Below, piece by piece: positions 1 through 12,300 of a stretch of DNA of 64,000 nt. The stretch covers positions 22,887,201 through 22,951,200 of the forward strand of contig JAVTVX010000004.1 of NCBI GenBank assembly GCA_033439265.1. Direction: 5' to 3'. The notes beneath the pieces are model-generated. The model was not told where the DNA came from, ran no database searches, and saw only the letters and a list, made by a program, of their open reading frames with translations. The position numbers and the translations under genes are program-made. Every line of letters begins with the position of its first letter. Position 1 is the first letter of the stretch. Source of the DNA: Dillenia suffruticosa. Lineage: Eukaryota > Streptophyta > Magnoliopsida > Dilleniales > Dilleniaceae.

Positions 1-74
1 AAAAATATGTTTAGAGGTTTTGCAATGATATGATAGAGTAATTGAAACATATATCAAAAGAAATAAAATATTAC

Positions 75-168
75 CTTAATCGTATGATTTTTTATAAGAG
101 GATGATCAAAAGCAGGTTGTTTGTAGATGTCAACACAATCGATGACATCTCCATCTTCACTCTAGGAA

Positions 169-206
<38 letters not shown>

Positions 207-408
207 CAATATATATATGTATCACTATCATGGGAAAATGGTGAAGATTAAAATGAGAGAAGTGGAATTTCATAATGTAATTTAACCTTTGTAGTTTTGA
301 TTGTTCCTTTAGCCTCTCTGCCGTGTCAGCATTTTCAATAGCTATGGCCTGGCTAAGCATGGAGGCAATCATCAAGATGACATATAGACAACGACCAGGT
401 GAAGCCAC
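75..408 (-). CDS. Neprosin-domain (DUF239) protein, 5' part only
   Basis: Two exons are visible. Exon A spans about 372 (or 408) to 287 and ends at a GT donor. Exon B spans 161 to 75 (29 codons), with AG before it and GT after it. Exon B encodes [18 protein letters not shown], the conserved N-terminal signature (DGD-IDCV-QPAFDHP) of plant Neprosin/DUF239 proteins, which are secreted proteins related to pitcher-plant prolyl endopeptidase. The frame upstream looks like a signal peptide ([13 protein letters not shown]). The start is doubtful: the frame opens at a GTG at 408 with a stop just before it, and the first in-frame ATG is at 372. The roughly ten residues usually found between KLQR and the SxDGD motif are not seen, and the exon phases do not join cleanly. 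The gene may be decayed, or a small exon was missed. The intron holds a (TA)n microsatellite at about 173-202. The rest lies beyond position 1. Confidence 0.6.
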
Positions 409-1118
409 TTTTCATGTAATATCTGTCAAAAAAAAACAATTACTATATCATAATTGATCAAGGCAAAAGCCATAATGCAATTATTTATATCATAATCTAT
501 AAATGACATTTTCATTGATATTGATATTTAAATTTTGGATGGTCGGAATTGAACCATCTCCTTTCGAGGATTATCAATTTTGTATATATTTTTACCCATC
601 GGAGGGTAGAGTTGCTTGCAATTCATAAATCTATCTTCAACAAGAGAGTGGGACTAGAGCACAATGAAGGTAATATTATGTATTTTCATTTAACTATGAA
701 TTGGAGTACAAAACAAGCCTAAAGAATTTTTGTTTCCCTCTATGTATGAGCAAGGAATTGCTATTGCCTTTTGGGTAGATATTGTTTAAGTCCTTGATGA
801 GATCATATATTTGACACTTCTTTTCAAGTGTCTTGTTTAAGCTCATGTGTTCTAATCTAAATTTAAAAAGCTGTGTCGTTTGCACAATTGCAGTCATTGT
901 TGGAGGTTGAAATTCTATAATATGATCGTATAGACATGTTACTGTTTGAAAAATAGATGGCATGTTCTGGGAAGACTTCTTAAATATAACTGTTACAGAG
1001 GGAAGGAACTCTAAACCATAAGGTTTCTATGCTCAGACTCAACTTCAACAGAAATAATAAATAAAGGAAAGGAAACACTAATAAGTCGTGCCAGACACAG
1101 CACAAGGATTTCCAGAGC

Positions 1119-1121
<3 letters not shown>

Positions 1122-1171
<50 letters not shown>
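1122..1171. repeat. (CT)n microsatellite
   Basis: About 25 uninterrupted CT units in intergenic DNA. Confidence 0.95.
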
Positions 1172-1173
<2 letters not shown>

Positions 1174-1485
1174 AATTCTGAATATGGAACAAAGCATAAG
1201 CCTCTGTTTGCCTTCCCGGCTAATCCACCGACCCCTTACAAATTTCTGACACATTCTGAGTTTCTAAGCCAAACTCAATTCACATTCTGAGTTTTCAAAG
1301 CCAGTGAAACCAAATTTCTTGAATTTAAACCACTCTGAAGAATTCATCAATGACCCAAATTTGCAGAAGTCAAGTTATGCAACCGTACTCCCCTTGTTTT
1401 TCTATTAATTTTTAACAAGACCCGGTTGATCAAATCTTAAAATTTCAATCTAGATATGCTCTATAAAGCAATCAGCCACTACTAC

Positions 1486-1629
1486 AATTGAAATATGAGT
1501 TCTAATACCGATTAATTAGACTTTGAAATTTAATAATAGAAAAAATTACTTAGGAAACTCTCCATAAATTAGTCCCGACAACAGTCAAACTGAATTAATT
1601 GAAATATGAGTTCTAATACCGATTAATTA
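1486..1629. repeat. 33-bp perfect direct repeat pair
   Basis: The same 33 bases occur at 1486-1518 and 1597-1629, 111 bp apart. The core GAGTTCTAATACC resembles the reverse complement of a tRNA-iMet primer-binding site, and the same core flanks the TRIM-like element near 23.6 kb. A degenerate relative lies at about 17355-17400. Confidence 0.8.
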
Positions 1630-1970
1630 TAAAAAAAAATACTATATTTATATACAAAATAAGTCAAAATGTATCTAATTATGAAAAATGATTTATGTAG
1701 AATATGTATTTTCTTTCTTTAATTGGACAAATACCACTTTTATAATAATAAATAGAGAGAGAGAGAAAGAAAGAGAGACGGTACCTCACGATCTTGATGC
1801 AAATCAATCTTCCTATCAAATCTGCGTTTGAACCATGACCATTGGCGACGGTGGTGATACAGAGGATACTTGGTATTTCTTCTCATTCGGACCATTTCTT
1901 TGGAACATTCATCACTTCGCCAAAGTTGACCAACTTTTTGGCAAAACATTTATTTATTTATTTATTTTGT

Positions 1971-2040
1971 TACACTTGAGATTTGAACTCAAGATCACCG
2001 GATTGAAAGAGAAAATTACGACCACTATACTATCCCCTGG
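1971..2040 (+). repeat. short dispersed repeat, copy 1
   Basis: This is one of at least four copies of a roughly 70-bp sequence with the pattern GAGATTTGAAC ... GGATTGA ... GGAGATTGTGACCA ... CTGTCCC. The other copies are at 21783-21850, 22635-22700 and 42228-42290. Origin unknown. Confidence 0.6.
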
Positions 2041-2280
2041 AGAACTTCGTGAAACATTTATTTCTTACTTCCATATGGAGGAGGGAGAGAACCACATTTT
2101 TTTTTTAAATTAGGAAAAATTCACTTAAATCCTCACTGAGTTTGGCCTAGCAATACAAGGAGACTCATCTGTCACTTGTAGCGAGCATTCTAGTCCCCAC
2201 AGACTCCCTCCCCCTGAAAGAGAATTGCCATACTAATGGAACCCAAAAAAGGGGGAAAAAAAAGTAATTTTTAATCGAAA

Positions 2281-2403
2281 GAGCAGGGAGAGACGTCTCT
2301 CAGGGACAGCTCAAGCGGTAGAACTTCCCTATTTCATCCTCCCTTCCCAGTTCGAGACTGCTTGGTTACATCTCCTTGTACCAAAAAAAAGAGCAGGGAG
2401 AGA
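2281..2403 (+). mobile_element. tRNA-derived SINE with perfect target-site duplication
   Basis: The element is about 97 bp (2294-2390). It has an A-box-like GACAGCTCAAGCGGTAGA and a B-box-like AGTTCGAGACTG, the two internal RNA polymerase III promoter elements of a tRNA head. The body is short and ends GTACC plus an A8 tail. The flanks carry the same 13 bases (GAGCAGGGAGAGA) at 2281-2293 and 2391-2403, and the match extends to 16 if the adjoining A's are counted. The perfect duplication implies a fairly young insertion. The box assignments are by eye. Confidence 0.85.
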
Positions 2404-3298
2404 TTCATAACAACCTTTTTCCATTTAATCAAGGAGAGTTTTCAGGTCTCATTCATCAACTCTGTACAAATATTATCCAAAAGAAAGGAGTAAAATACAG
2501 CCAATAACTATGCTGGAGAAATAAAAATCCGAACAAGAAATACATTTCACACATTCAGCATATAGGCTTGCTCACTCACCCTAGCAAAAAAATATAGGAA
2601 TACAACGAGGATGTGGTAAAGATGTGTACAAAAACTAAATTTTTGTTGCAAAATTAAGTTCCTGAATTAATGTATAGGTATAGGGTCAAGTATTCCATCT
2701 GTTACACTCCCAGTCTGTCAGGAATCCAAAAAACATCTCCATAGAGTCCGAAATTTCCCTCATTACCTGGAGAAGGAACAATTGCTTTGAATGCACAAGA
2801 TGTCTGCAAACATGGAATGTGGTGCATCAGTGACAGCTCTCAAACAAGTAGCTCCCTTGTTGACCTTTGTCACACTGCATTGCACCTCCATCCAATTACA
2901 AACCTGATTTCATTAAAAAAAAAAAAGACTACAAAATGAATGTTTAATTTAATTCTATTGCTACATGTATCAAATCAAAATTTGGCTTCAAGCTCAAATC
3001 TCACTAAACTTATGCGATGAACTTTAACAAGCTCATCCAACACAGTTCAGACCAAGCTACTTAAGCTCCAGCTATACGTTTAACTTGTTTAAAGCTTGCG
3101 CAACATTACATATTAATAATTAAACAAGCTAAGCTTGAGTTTCATTAAACATCAAAAAGCCACCGCTAACAATTTCATAACTTACTTTTAGTGCAGCACT
3201 TGGCTTGTTTAACAGCTCTAAACCACATGTTATCCCACGAGCTCATGAATCTCATTAAGCACAAGCATGCATGCATGCACACACAACACACTAATATC

Positions 3299-3342
<44 letters not shown>

Positions 3343-3373
3343 CCCGAGTTGGCAGGAAGTTTGAATCCATCAA
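2404..3373. other. 3' flank of the methyltransferase gene, no further gene
   Basis: Downstream of the minus-strand methyltransferase stop. About 2690-2900 may be part of its 3' UTR. At 2970-3250 motifs such as GCTTGTTTAA and AAGCTTGAG recur, reminiscent of the interior of small hAT-type elements, but I found no ends. A (GA)n tract lies at 3302-3336. Confidence 0.5.
3302..3336. repeat. (GA)n microsatellite
   Basis: About 17 GA units, 38 bp past the stop codon of the minus-strand methyltransferase gene and probably within its 3' UTR. Confidence 0.95.
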
Positions 3374-6300
3374 TCAACAAAGCTCCAACAGGCAAACACA
3401 TTCAATATGTGGAGTGTGAGGAAACATATCCACTGGCTGTAAACTTTTCAGCGTGTAACATCCTTCAATACTGTGCTCTGGCTGCACAAGGAGTCCAGTA
3501 AACATTAGAAGGCATGAGCAATGTGGATCGTTGTCCATAAAAGGAAGAGAACATACCACACCATGGCAGAGATAATCGAGGTCACGTGCACATGTAGCAG
3601 GATTACAAGATACATAAATAATGCGTGGAGCCCTGAGCCTGAGTAGAAATTTAATCAACTTTAAGTGCATACCAGGGCGATTTGGATCTGCAGAAGTTTA
3701 GGAAAAGGCATGAGTAAGAGGTGTGTATTTCCAGCAAATTGCAAACTATCAATTTCTGTTGTCAATTTACAAAACTTCTACCAAATACATACATACAACA
3801 TATTACACCCAAGCACATGTCTGAAAACTGCCTGTTAGAAAATTGAAGACATCAGACATATGAGTTTATTTTTTAGTGGAGCTCTGTACATAACTTGTTC
3901 AGAATCCAATGTTAGTGCCACGAACATATCCCTTTCAAGTGACATATTTTGTAAATCATGACATTTTAAAAGTGCCACAAAAAAATAAGACAAATTTCAA
4001 GAGCATAGAGCTACATGTGAAAAATCTGAAACTTTCTGTAAAATGCCCATAATACAAATTAATTAAAAATCTATAAAAGGAACTGGTGTTACCTCAAGTG
4101 GGAAGAAAAATATTCCCCAGACATGCGTGGTAGGAGGGGAAATGGGAGAAAAATTACTCCTGAAAATTTCACCATCACCCACTCTTTGAAACAGTGTATG
4201 GTAAGCACTCCACCCCAAAAAAATAAATAAATAAATTATGGGGAGAAAGAGAATTAATAAAATAAAATTTACATTTTTAGTCCAAGCTAACATTGCTTAA
4301 TTGATGTCTCTCTCTCTCTCAAACTTATATAACTTATGTACCCTTGAAAATCTCACCCCCTTTTAAGAGTGTGTAGTAAGCAAAACACCCCCTTTTAATT
4401 GAGATCAACGAAGCTATATTTGGTTTGGATTAAAAATGTAATATTTATTCTGTTAATTCTTTTCAATAAAATCAATTTGCAAAATATATATAATGCATCG
4501 AAACAATTAAATGACTTATTTATAGCATTCAGAACATACACGCCCGCGCGCGCACAAAAAAAAAAATGAGAATGTTACTATTTTTTCTGCTCTATAGTTG
4601 ACAAAGAATAATATTAACATAATTTAACTTTTTCAAGGAATCCACTAAATGAGAGAGAACTCATTCTGAAATGATTTTAATGGTAAACAGCATCTAAGGG
4701 AGAGACACTACATCATAAATGTATTCTTAGGCACCTTAAAATGTTTTGCATCAATTTACCTTATTACACCAATCAAGAATAAAATTATAGGGGCTTCATT
4801 GTTTTCAAATTCAACCACACTGGGGATAAGTGAAATATTATGGGAGTAGTATTTCCCCTAGAAATGTTAGCATCGAAATTTTTTACCCTTAAAAATTTTC
4901 CCCTTACCACACACATGCCCTTAAGGAGTGAAAAGAAGAGGAGGACTAACACCAAATTAAGGTTTCTGGTGGGTGGGTGGGTGGGAAATCTAGGCATGTA
5001 AGGTTAATCACCTGAAATAACAATGTCTGGCTTGGGAAAGCCAGCACCAAAATTTTCATCAATTTTATTGAGATCCCCTTGGACAAAAGTGGCATTTGAA
5101 ATATTATTTAACTTCGCATTTCTACGAGCATCTGAGATGGCTTGAGGAACTACTTCATAGCCATAAACATGCCTTACCCTGAAAAATACCAAGATGGGAA
5201 ACACAAAATCAAACGACTAACACATTTGATTGAACTTCGGGGTTTCAAAAGGATTCACCTTCTGGCAAGTGTTAGACCAATAGTGCCAGTTCCGCAAAAT
5301 AGGTCAAGAACAATCTCTGAATTATCTCCTCTGACAGCAGCACAATCTTCTATAAGTTTGTAGAGAACCTCTGCCTGAACAGTGTCAAGTTCTTTGTATT
5401 TACTGTCATGCATTTGACATCGTAGATAAATAGCTATTAAGGACAATGGGAAAAAATTCACAATTAAGTGGCAGTATCTCTTTTTTTAATAAAATCTTTT
5501 TAATTCCACATACCTGGTGTGTATTTGTTTGGAAGAAGGAGTTGGAAGAAATTTGAAATCTAATTCCCCTTAAAGTCTCTGTGATGGTAGATTTTCCATA
5601 TAGAATGTGTTCCTCCTCACCAACTGATGTGTTGCCAACTGATGAATTTATGTTGTTCATAACACTAACCTGTTGGACAGACAATGGCGATAACATGTGA
5701 AAACAAAAGGCAGCCAGGAACTAAAAAACGAATACTGGTAGAATCGATAACCTATAAAACTAAAAGACCACAGAGACACAAAGATCTCTCTTTTGGCTAT
5801 TAGAAAAAAAAAAAAAAAAAAAAAAAAAGAAATAGTTTTATGTACGTAGATAACAAAATTAGAAAGAGGAATTACGAAGAACAAATAACAACATTACAAG
5901 AATGTGACAATCTCAAGAGTACTGCTGAAGGAGCTGAGCCATGACAATCAAAATTACAAAGAATAATTTACTGTAAAAATTCTCTGCAACTTTGAAGTTT
6001 AACTAAAACATACCACTTCAGGAATAGCTGAAATTTTCTCAACGAGAGGCTTCAAAAGCTCTGGCCGGTAAGATGAAGTTACAAAATTAACCATAAGTTC
6101 GGGCAGACCCGTCTCGGCATCCCTGATACAAATTTCATAAATACTTTAATGCTTCAACAGGACTTCATGGTTTATTTGTATTTCAAAAATCGTACGAAAA
6201 AGAAAAAGGCATGTTTAGAATTTCATAATCCCAACAACACAAAATGTGGTTGACGAAGAGAAAAAGAGAAACAAACAATACAAAAGAAGGCATCCGCACA

Positions 6301-9300
6301 TTCATTCATTCTAGCTCTGAAGCAGTGAAACAGAGAAGGCAACTCAATCAGCAAGAGTTACAACACAATCTTCACTGCCCTTTTGTATGTTGGTCATCAC
6401 TCTTTCTGGAGGGGATCCAACAAATTATTTATAAATATACACACACAAATATACACATTGTGGAGTGATGCATACCGTAACAAAAAGGTCAAGCGTTGAG
6501 TATGTTGCACCAACACATCCAGAAATGATAGGATCCATGTAGGACACATCCTTTGTAGATAACATGAAACAACACTTTGTAACTTGCAATAGTGTAATAT
6601 TTTATAACTTTTCCTTGCCATTATGTGTTGTGTCTTGTCCACACTTCATAAACTGCCACAAATACCTTGATGTGGCACAATTTCACCTGTTAAAGTGTTT
6701 TTGCTTTAGTGCCCAATGAATCTACACCAAATTAGTGTATTTTTGGTAGTTGACTTTTTCAGTACATATAGCTTTACTGGATAACCTAACCAGCACAGTA
6801 GAGATGATACAAAGGGAAAAGCTCCACTAAGGCCCACCTGGTTTGCTAGTAGGTTATCAGCCAAAGGCTTTCATGATTTCCGATGGAAACTGCAGTATCA
6901 AGATGTTCTAATGTCATTAGTTACCACTCATATGAGGGATTTCTAGAGTTTTCCTATTAGTTATTTAGGAGACAACCTTTGTGATTAAAAGGTCTTTTCA
7001 GATGCTAAGACTGCCAGAAACCGTGTCCTGCAACTGGCATGTCTCCTGCAACCATGTTCCAGCATTCCCTCCCCTCATATGATGTAATGTTTGCCATTGC
7101 TATGACAGCCAGCAATTCCCAAATCAAAGATGCTAAACAACATCCTTTATCACCATCACAAGCTTCTTCAAACTAAGAAGATCAAATTTACTCTCTCATA
7201 GAAAAAGTAACACCTAAATCTGGGGAATAAGATACAGAATGACAATAGTTAATTCAGTTTCTTTTGGCCCATACTTCCCCATATTCCTCTCTTTCACTCT
7301 AAAAGAAAACCCTTCCAGGTAACTTACTGTACTGGAGCACACCCCATCATTGTCCAACAACAATTATACAAACAAGATAAAGTAGTGAATTCCAAATTCC
7401 AAGCTTTAAAAGCCTATCTAAAATGTTTTTTTTTTCTTTCTCATGAGAGTATAACAATATCATAAAATATCATATTAGATTTTACCATTATTGCACAAGA
7501 ATAGACAGAATTATGTACATTCCAATTCATTTTTTTATAGGGGAAATTAACAAAAAGAGGAAGGGCACCAAGAAGGTGCATCCAGACAAAATGTGCATAG
7601 GATGAGAATCCACAAAATCAACAACATCCACTATGCAGAGAATTTTTTATTTTTTAATGAATACTACACAGAAATTATCTCTTACACAAATACAATTAAA
7701 GGATGTGTAAAGAGCTATCAGAAAACAGTACCTGCCAGTTCTTAGCACTAGATGCTTAAGAAATCCCACATGGCTATGAACATTATATGGGGAAAGGCCC
7801 AAGTCTGGCTCTCTCCAGCATTCTTGAATAGCAGCGAGAACCTATAAATCAGAAATGTGATTCAACAAGGCAGGAATGAGCTGATCACAAGCAATGTATG
7901 ATGGCAAAAGGAAAGCCAAAAATATTATACAAGTATTATCTGGCAAGAAAGGTTAATTGCAACCAGCAATGGTTCTAAATTAGCATATGAGTAATGAGCA
8001 TTTAGACTGTACAACAGGTATAATCAGCAAGGAATATGGCAAAGCCAGTCAGATACAAAGCAGCTCATAGACAACCACATCGTGGGGCCAACACATAACA
8101 TTATATCCCAAAGGCGCTCAGTATGAAATAACTTTCGCGTACTTAGTTGATAAGCATTGAGCTCATAAAGAGTCGTCATTCTATGATTTCAGGATACATT
8201 TGAAAAATCAAATAAGAAGTGTCCAACATTTCAGTGCATTTAAATAACAAAATAAGCATAGACCTAACAGTATGCAAGTAAAAACTGATTTAATTTATAT
8301 TTCAGGAGCAATCTCTTTTCCAGTAAGAAAATTCCAGGAGCAATCTTGCGCTTGCTTGTTATGTCTTAATTAAAAGATGAATCTTAGATTGACCAGATGA
8401 TTATGACACATTCAAGCTTTGGATACCAAAGTACAACAGGAATGCCATCACTTGGCTTGAAAACAATTCTAGAGCATTTCTCAACTCTATTGGAACATGA
8501 AAAGTGAAACAGCAGAATATTAACCAAAAATAAATAAATAAGCAGCAGCTAATATGCAAGTCCTATCAAATGCAGAAAAGAGGCCATCATTTCTTAAACT
8601 ACCAAAGACCATACCAGATTCGCCGGTTCACTCTGCAATAAGCACTTCTCTATATTCAGAATCTTATCAAAGAATCCTGGAGCATACAGCCCTAGTGCAG
8701 ACCCATTAGAACCATCTTTTTTATCTCCAGTAAGATCTCTAGGTAACCATTTTTTGGTACCAAAAGAGAATTCCATCTGCAGAGAGTGAAATGAAGCAGC
8801 TAAATGATCATTATTGACCAATTTACATAATTAAAAGAAAATAGTAATAAATAGCCAAAAAGGGCAAAGAAACAGAAAACAAATTCTTTTTCCTTTCAAT
8901 TTGATAAATGTCTGTATCCTCTATTGTCCTACTTGCTTGGCAGTAATAAAACAAGTTTGTGAATCTTCTATGGTTCATCTAGAAAGTTCTGTTCATATCT
9001 TCTTGTAATTCATAAGCAATTTAGTGGCCTATATATCCAGAAATACAAACACAATTAGTGCTAAAGAAGTACTAGCAATAAATATGCACAAGATAAACCC
9101 CCAACACTTTTAGGATGTGCCACATCATGTAACTGATTTTCTTTTTACTGCTAATATAACAGATACATTAAAGCAATGTAGTATAGCAAGAACTACGAAA
9201 TTGACATGCAGGATACAAGAGACAACAACAACAACAACAATTTAAACCTTAATCCCAGATTTTAGGATCGACCAAGACAAATATCGGGAAAAAAAATAAT

Positions 9301-12300
9301 AATAATAGAAAAATAAAATAAAATAAAATAAACAAATAAATAAGAAAAAAATGTTGATAAATTGGTACGAATTCTCTTACGCCACTCATTCCTATCTAAG
9401 ACCATCTCCTCAGCTAAATCTTTGTCTATCAAGTACTTACGGATAACTTACATCCAAATTTCCAACGATCTACCTCTACGTTTTACTAAATCTCCCATAT
9501 TTAAATTCTTGATGCTCCTTACTAATGCGTCTTTGGGTCTTTGTTGCACATGTCTAAATCATCTCAGACGATATTGTCGCATCTTATTCTCAATTGAATT
9601 AACTATCAATTTATTACGTATGTTTTCTAATTTTATCTTTTCTAGTTTTCTCATACATCTATCTAAATATTCTCATTTCAACTATAGTCATTTTATACTC
9701 TCACCGTTGTTTAATGACTCAACACTCCGTGTCATACAATAGTGTCAGTCTTACTACGATTCTATAGAGCTTTCCTTTCAAATACAATGGTATCGTATGA
9801 TCGCAAAAAATTTCAAATACTTTTCTCCATTTCATCCGATCAGCTTGAATCTTATCATTTACATCTTCATCTATACTGTCATTGCTTTAAATGATGGAAC
9901 CAAAATATTTAAAACGTTCACTTTTTGATATTTCTTTTCCTTCTAATTTAATTGTTTTTTCATCATTCTGATTGTTGTCACTAAATTTACATCTCATATA
10001 TTTAGTGTTTGACTTACTCAATCTAAATCCTCTGGATTCTAGAATGTATCTCCGTAAGTCTAATTTAGCGTTAATATATTTTCTAATTTTATCGATTAAC
10101 ACTATATCATTTGTAAATAACATACACCATGGTATTTTATCTTGAGTATCTTTTGTGATTTCATCTATCACTGTTGCAAAAAGGATGGAACTTAATAATG
10201 AATCTTGATAAAACCCAATGTTAATAGAAAAGCTATCAGACATACCGTCACCGGTTCTCACATTGGTTAAAACTCCCCCATAAATATCTCTAATAAGATT
10301 ATTGTATTTCAAGAAGATCCATTTCTTCAACAACACCCACCACATTATGTCTTTAAGAATCTTATCATATGCTTTTTTCTAAGTCAATGAATATCATATG
10401 TAAGTCTCTCTTCTGTATTCTAAATGTCTCCATCAATTGTCTTAACAAATAAATTGCTTCAGTGGTGGAACGTCCTATCATAAATCCAAATTGATTATGA
10501 GACATACTTATCTTCGATCTCAATTTATACTCTATCACTCTCTCCCGTAACTTCATAGTATGACTCATAAGTTTATTTCCTCTGTAATTGGAACAATCTT
10601 GAATGTCTCCTTTTGCAGATCTAAAGCCAGAAAAAAAAAAACCAAGAATTTCTTTTTTTTTTTGGGTGGGGAGGGGGGATGAAGCAAATGTTCAAAACTT
10701 TGTCAGTTAAACTAAGTGGTGAAAACAAACAATATAAGGTAACAAATATGTAACAACTAAACCTAGAACCCCACTAGCTTCAGATCAAAAAACATCCAAC
10801 ACATACACACAGACTAAACAAGAATTGGGGAAGAGTAGATAGAGAGCGGTAAATTCTTTCTTGCGTTCCACTCCTTTATGGGTCCAAATGGTGTCCTTTC
10901 CCATTTTTCCTCTAGGAAATTCTATAAAACAGTTCCCATTTTTGTTTTCTTTTCAAGCCGTACAATCTTCTTCACTTTCTTTTTAAGCTTGTGGTTCATC
11001 CATTTAAGCTGTGCAGATTCATTGTTTTCCCTGGTCCTCTCTCCCAACTTTGATAGAGAGGACTTCATGCAACTGAGAAATTACGGTCTTCTCTTAGTTG
11101 TCTTCTCTTAGTTGCCGGTATACTGGTTAACTTTTCAACACATGAGAGTGATTTCATTCCTTACATAACGTCTTTTTCATTTTATGTCCATGTTCATGCT
11201 AGTGTCAGGTTGTCATCTCCATGAACTTGATATCATGTGTGCAAATATTTATTAGTGAATGCCTCTTGATGCAGTTCTCAATTTGGACGTTTTTAACTCA
11301 CATATTTAATAGTTATATGTGAATGCATTTCGACATTAATTAGTATATCTAGGTTTTGATATACTTCGCAAACTTGTAATCAGCAGAATAATTAGTTACA
11401 ACATAGCTCCATGTCCAAGTTCTATCATGTTGTGATTTTAGGTTATATTGTTTCTGTCCTTAGTTTTCCAAAAGTTTGACTTAGTATCATATCCTATACT
11501 AGAGAAATCCTCAGAAATTCATAAAACTCAGGATTCTAATTCCAAAACTAAAGTATAGAGGAAGTGTTTGCAAATGACATAAAGCTTGAGGTGTTCATGC
11601 ATTTCATCTTGACCAAACACAATCAAAAGTAAACATAGGATTGCTTAAAGAAGTTAAAGGAAAGCAAACCTTATTTCTATATTGGAACTGAATATCACAA
11701 GGAACAATTGGCTTCATGATGTTAAGGAACTCAAGATCTTCACTAGAAAACCTTCCAACATGTGTTACCAACTCATAGACTTGTTGTTGCTTAGCTCTTA
11801 TCTGAGCCTCATACAACAGGTTTTGGGTTTTGCAACCACCACAAACTGAGGCATGCACACATGGAGCATCCACAAAGTCCCAATGTGGAGAAATTGTCTT
11901 CAATTTACTGACCTGCGCAATTTACAAACCAAGTTCATATTCTAGAGCAGTATATATAGGGCAATATGACAACCCCACTTGTTTTAAAGAACTTCACCAG
12001 GAAAAGACATCCCATTAATTCCCCATATTTATACCATCCACCTACAAGCTAGAAACCTACGTCATTTTTGCAAACAACAAAAGATTTTCTTCTGAAACTT
12101 GACACCCAAAAAAATAAAATAAAATAAAAATAAATAAAAAAATAACCTCAGCCAGAGGGATAAAAACCATTCTTTTTGAGAGGAAGACCAAAAAACATGA
12201 TTGATGCTTAATAATTCCATTCTGAAACTAAACATGAGAGAAGTGCACTTCTGCAAGTGCAAAGCAAGAGAAACTCATAAAAAAATGCACTGTGGTGTGA

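Larger units (their letters stand above)
424..2277. other. non-coding stretch with short repeats
   Basis: I recognise no gene here. An 89-codon minus-strand reading frame at 694-963 has plausible composition but no family I know. The stretch holds a (CT)n tract at about 1122-1171, a 33-bp direct repeat at 1486-1518 and 1597-1629, and one copy of a short dispersed repeat at 1971-2040. Confidence 0.6.

Noticed and set aside
980..1192. 70-codon frame with a Glu-Arg repeat
   Set aside because: The repeat is the translated (CT)n microsatellite.
9362..9742. 126-codon plus-strand open frame
   Set aside because: It is the antisense shadow of the RTE LINE remnant, whose minus-strand translation gives recognisable reverse-transcriptase downstream motifs.
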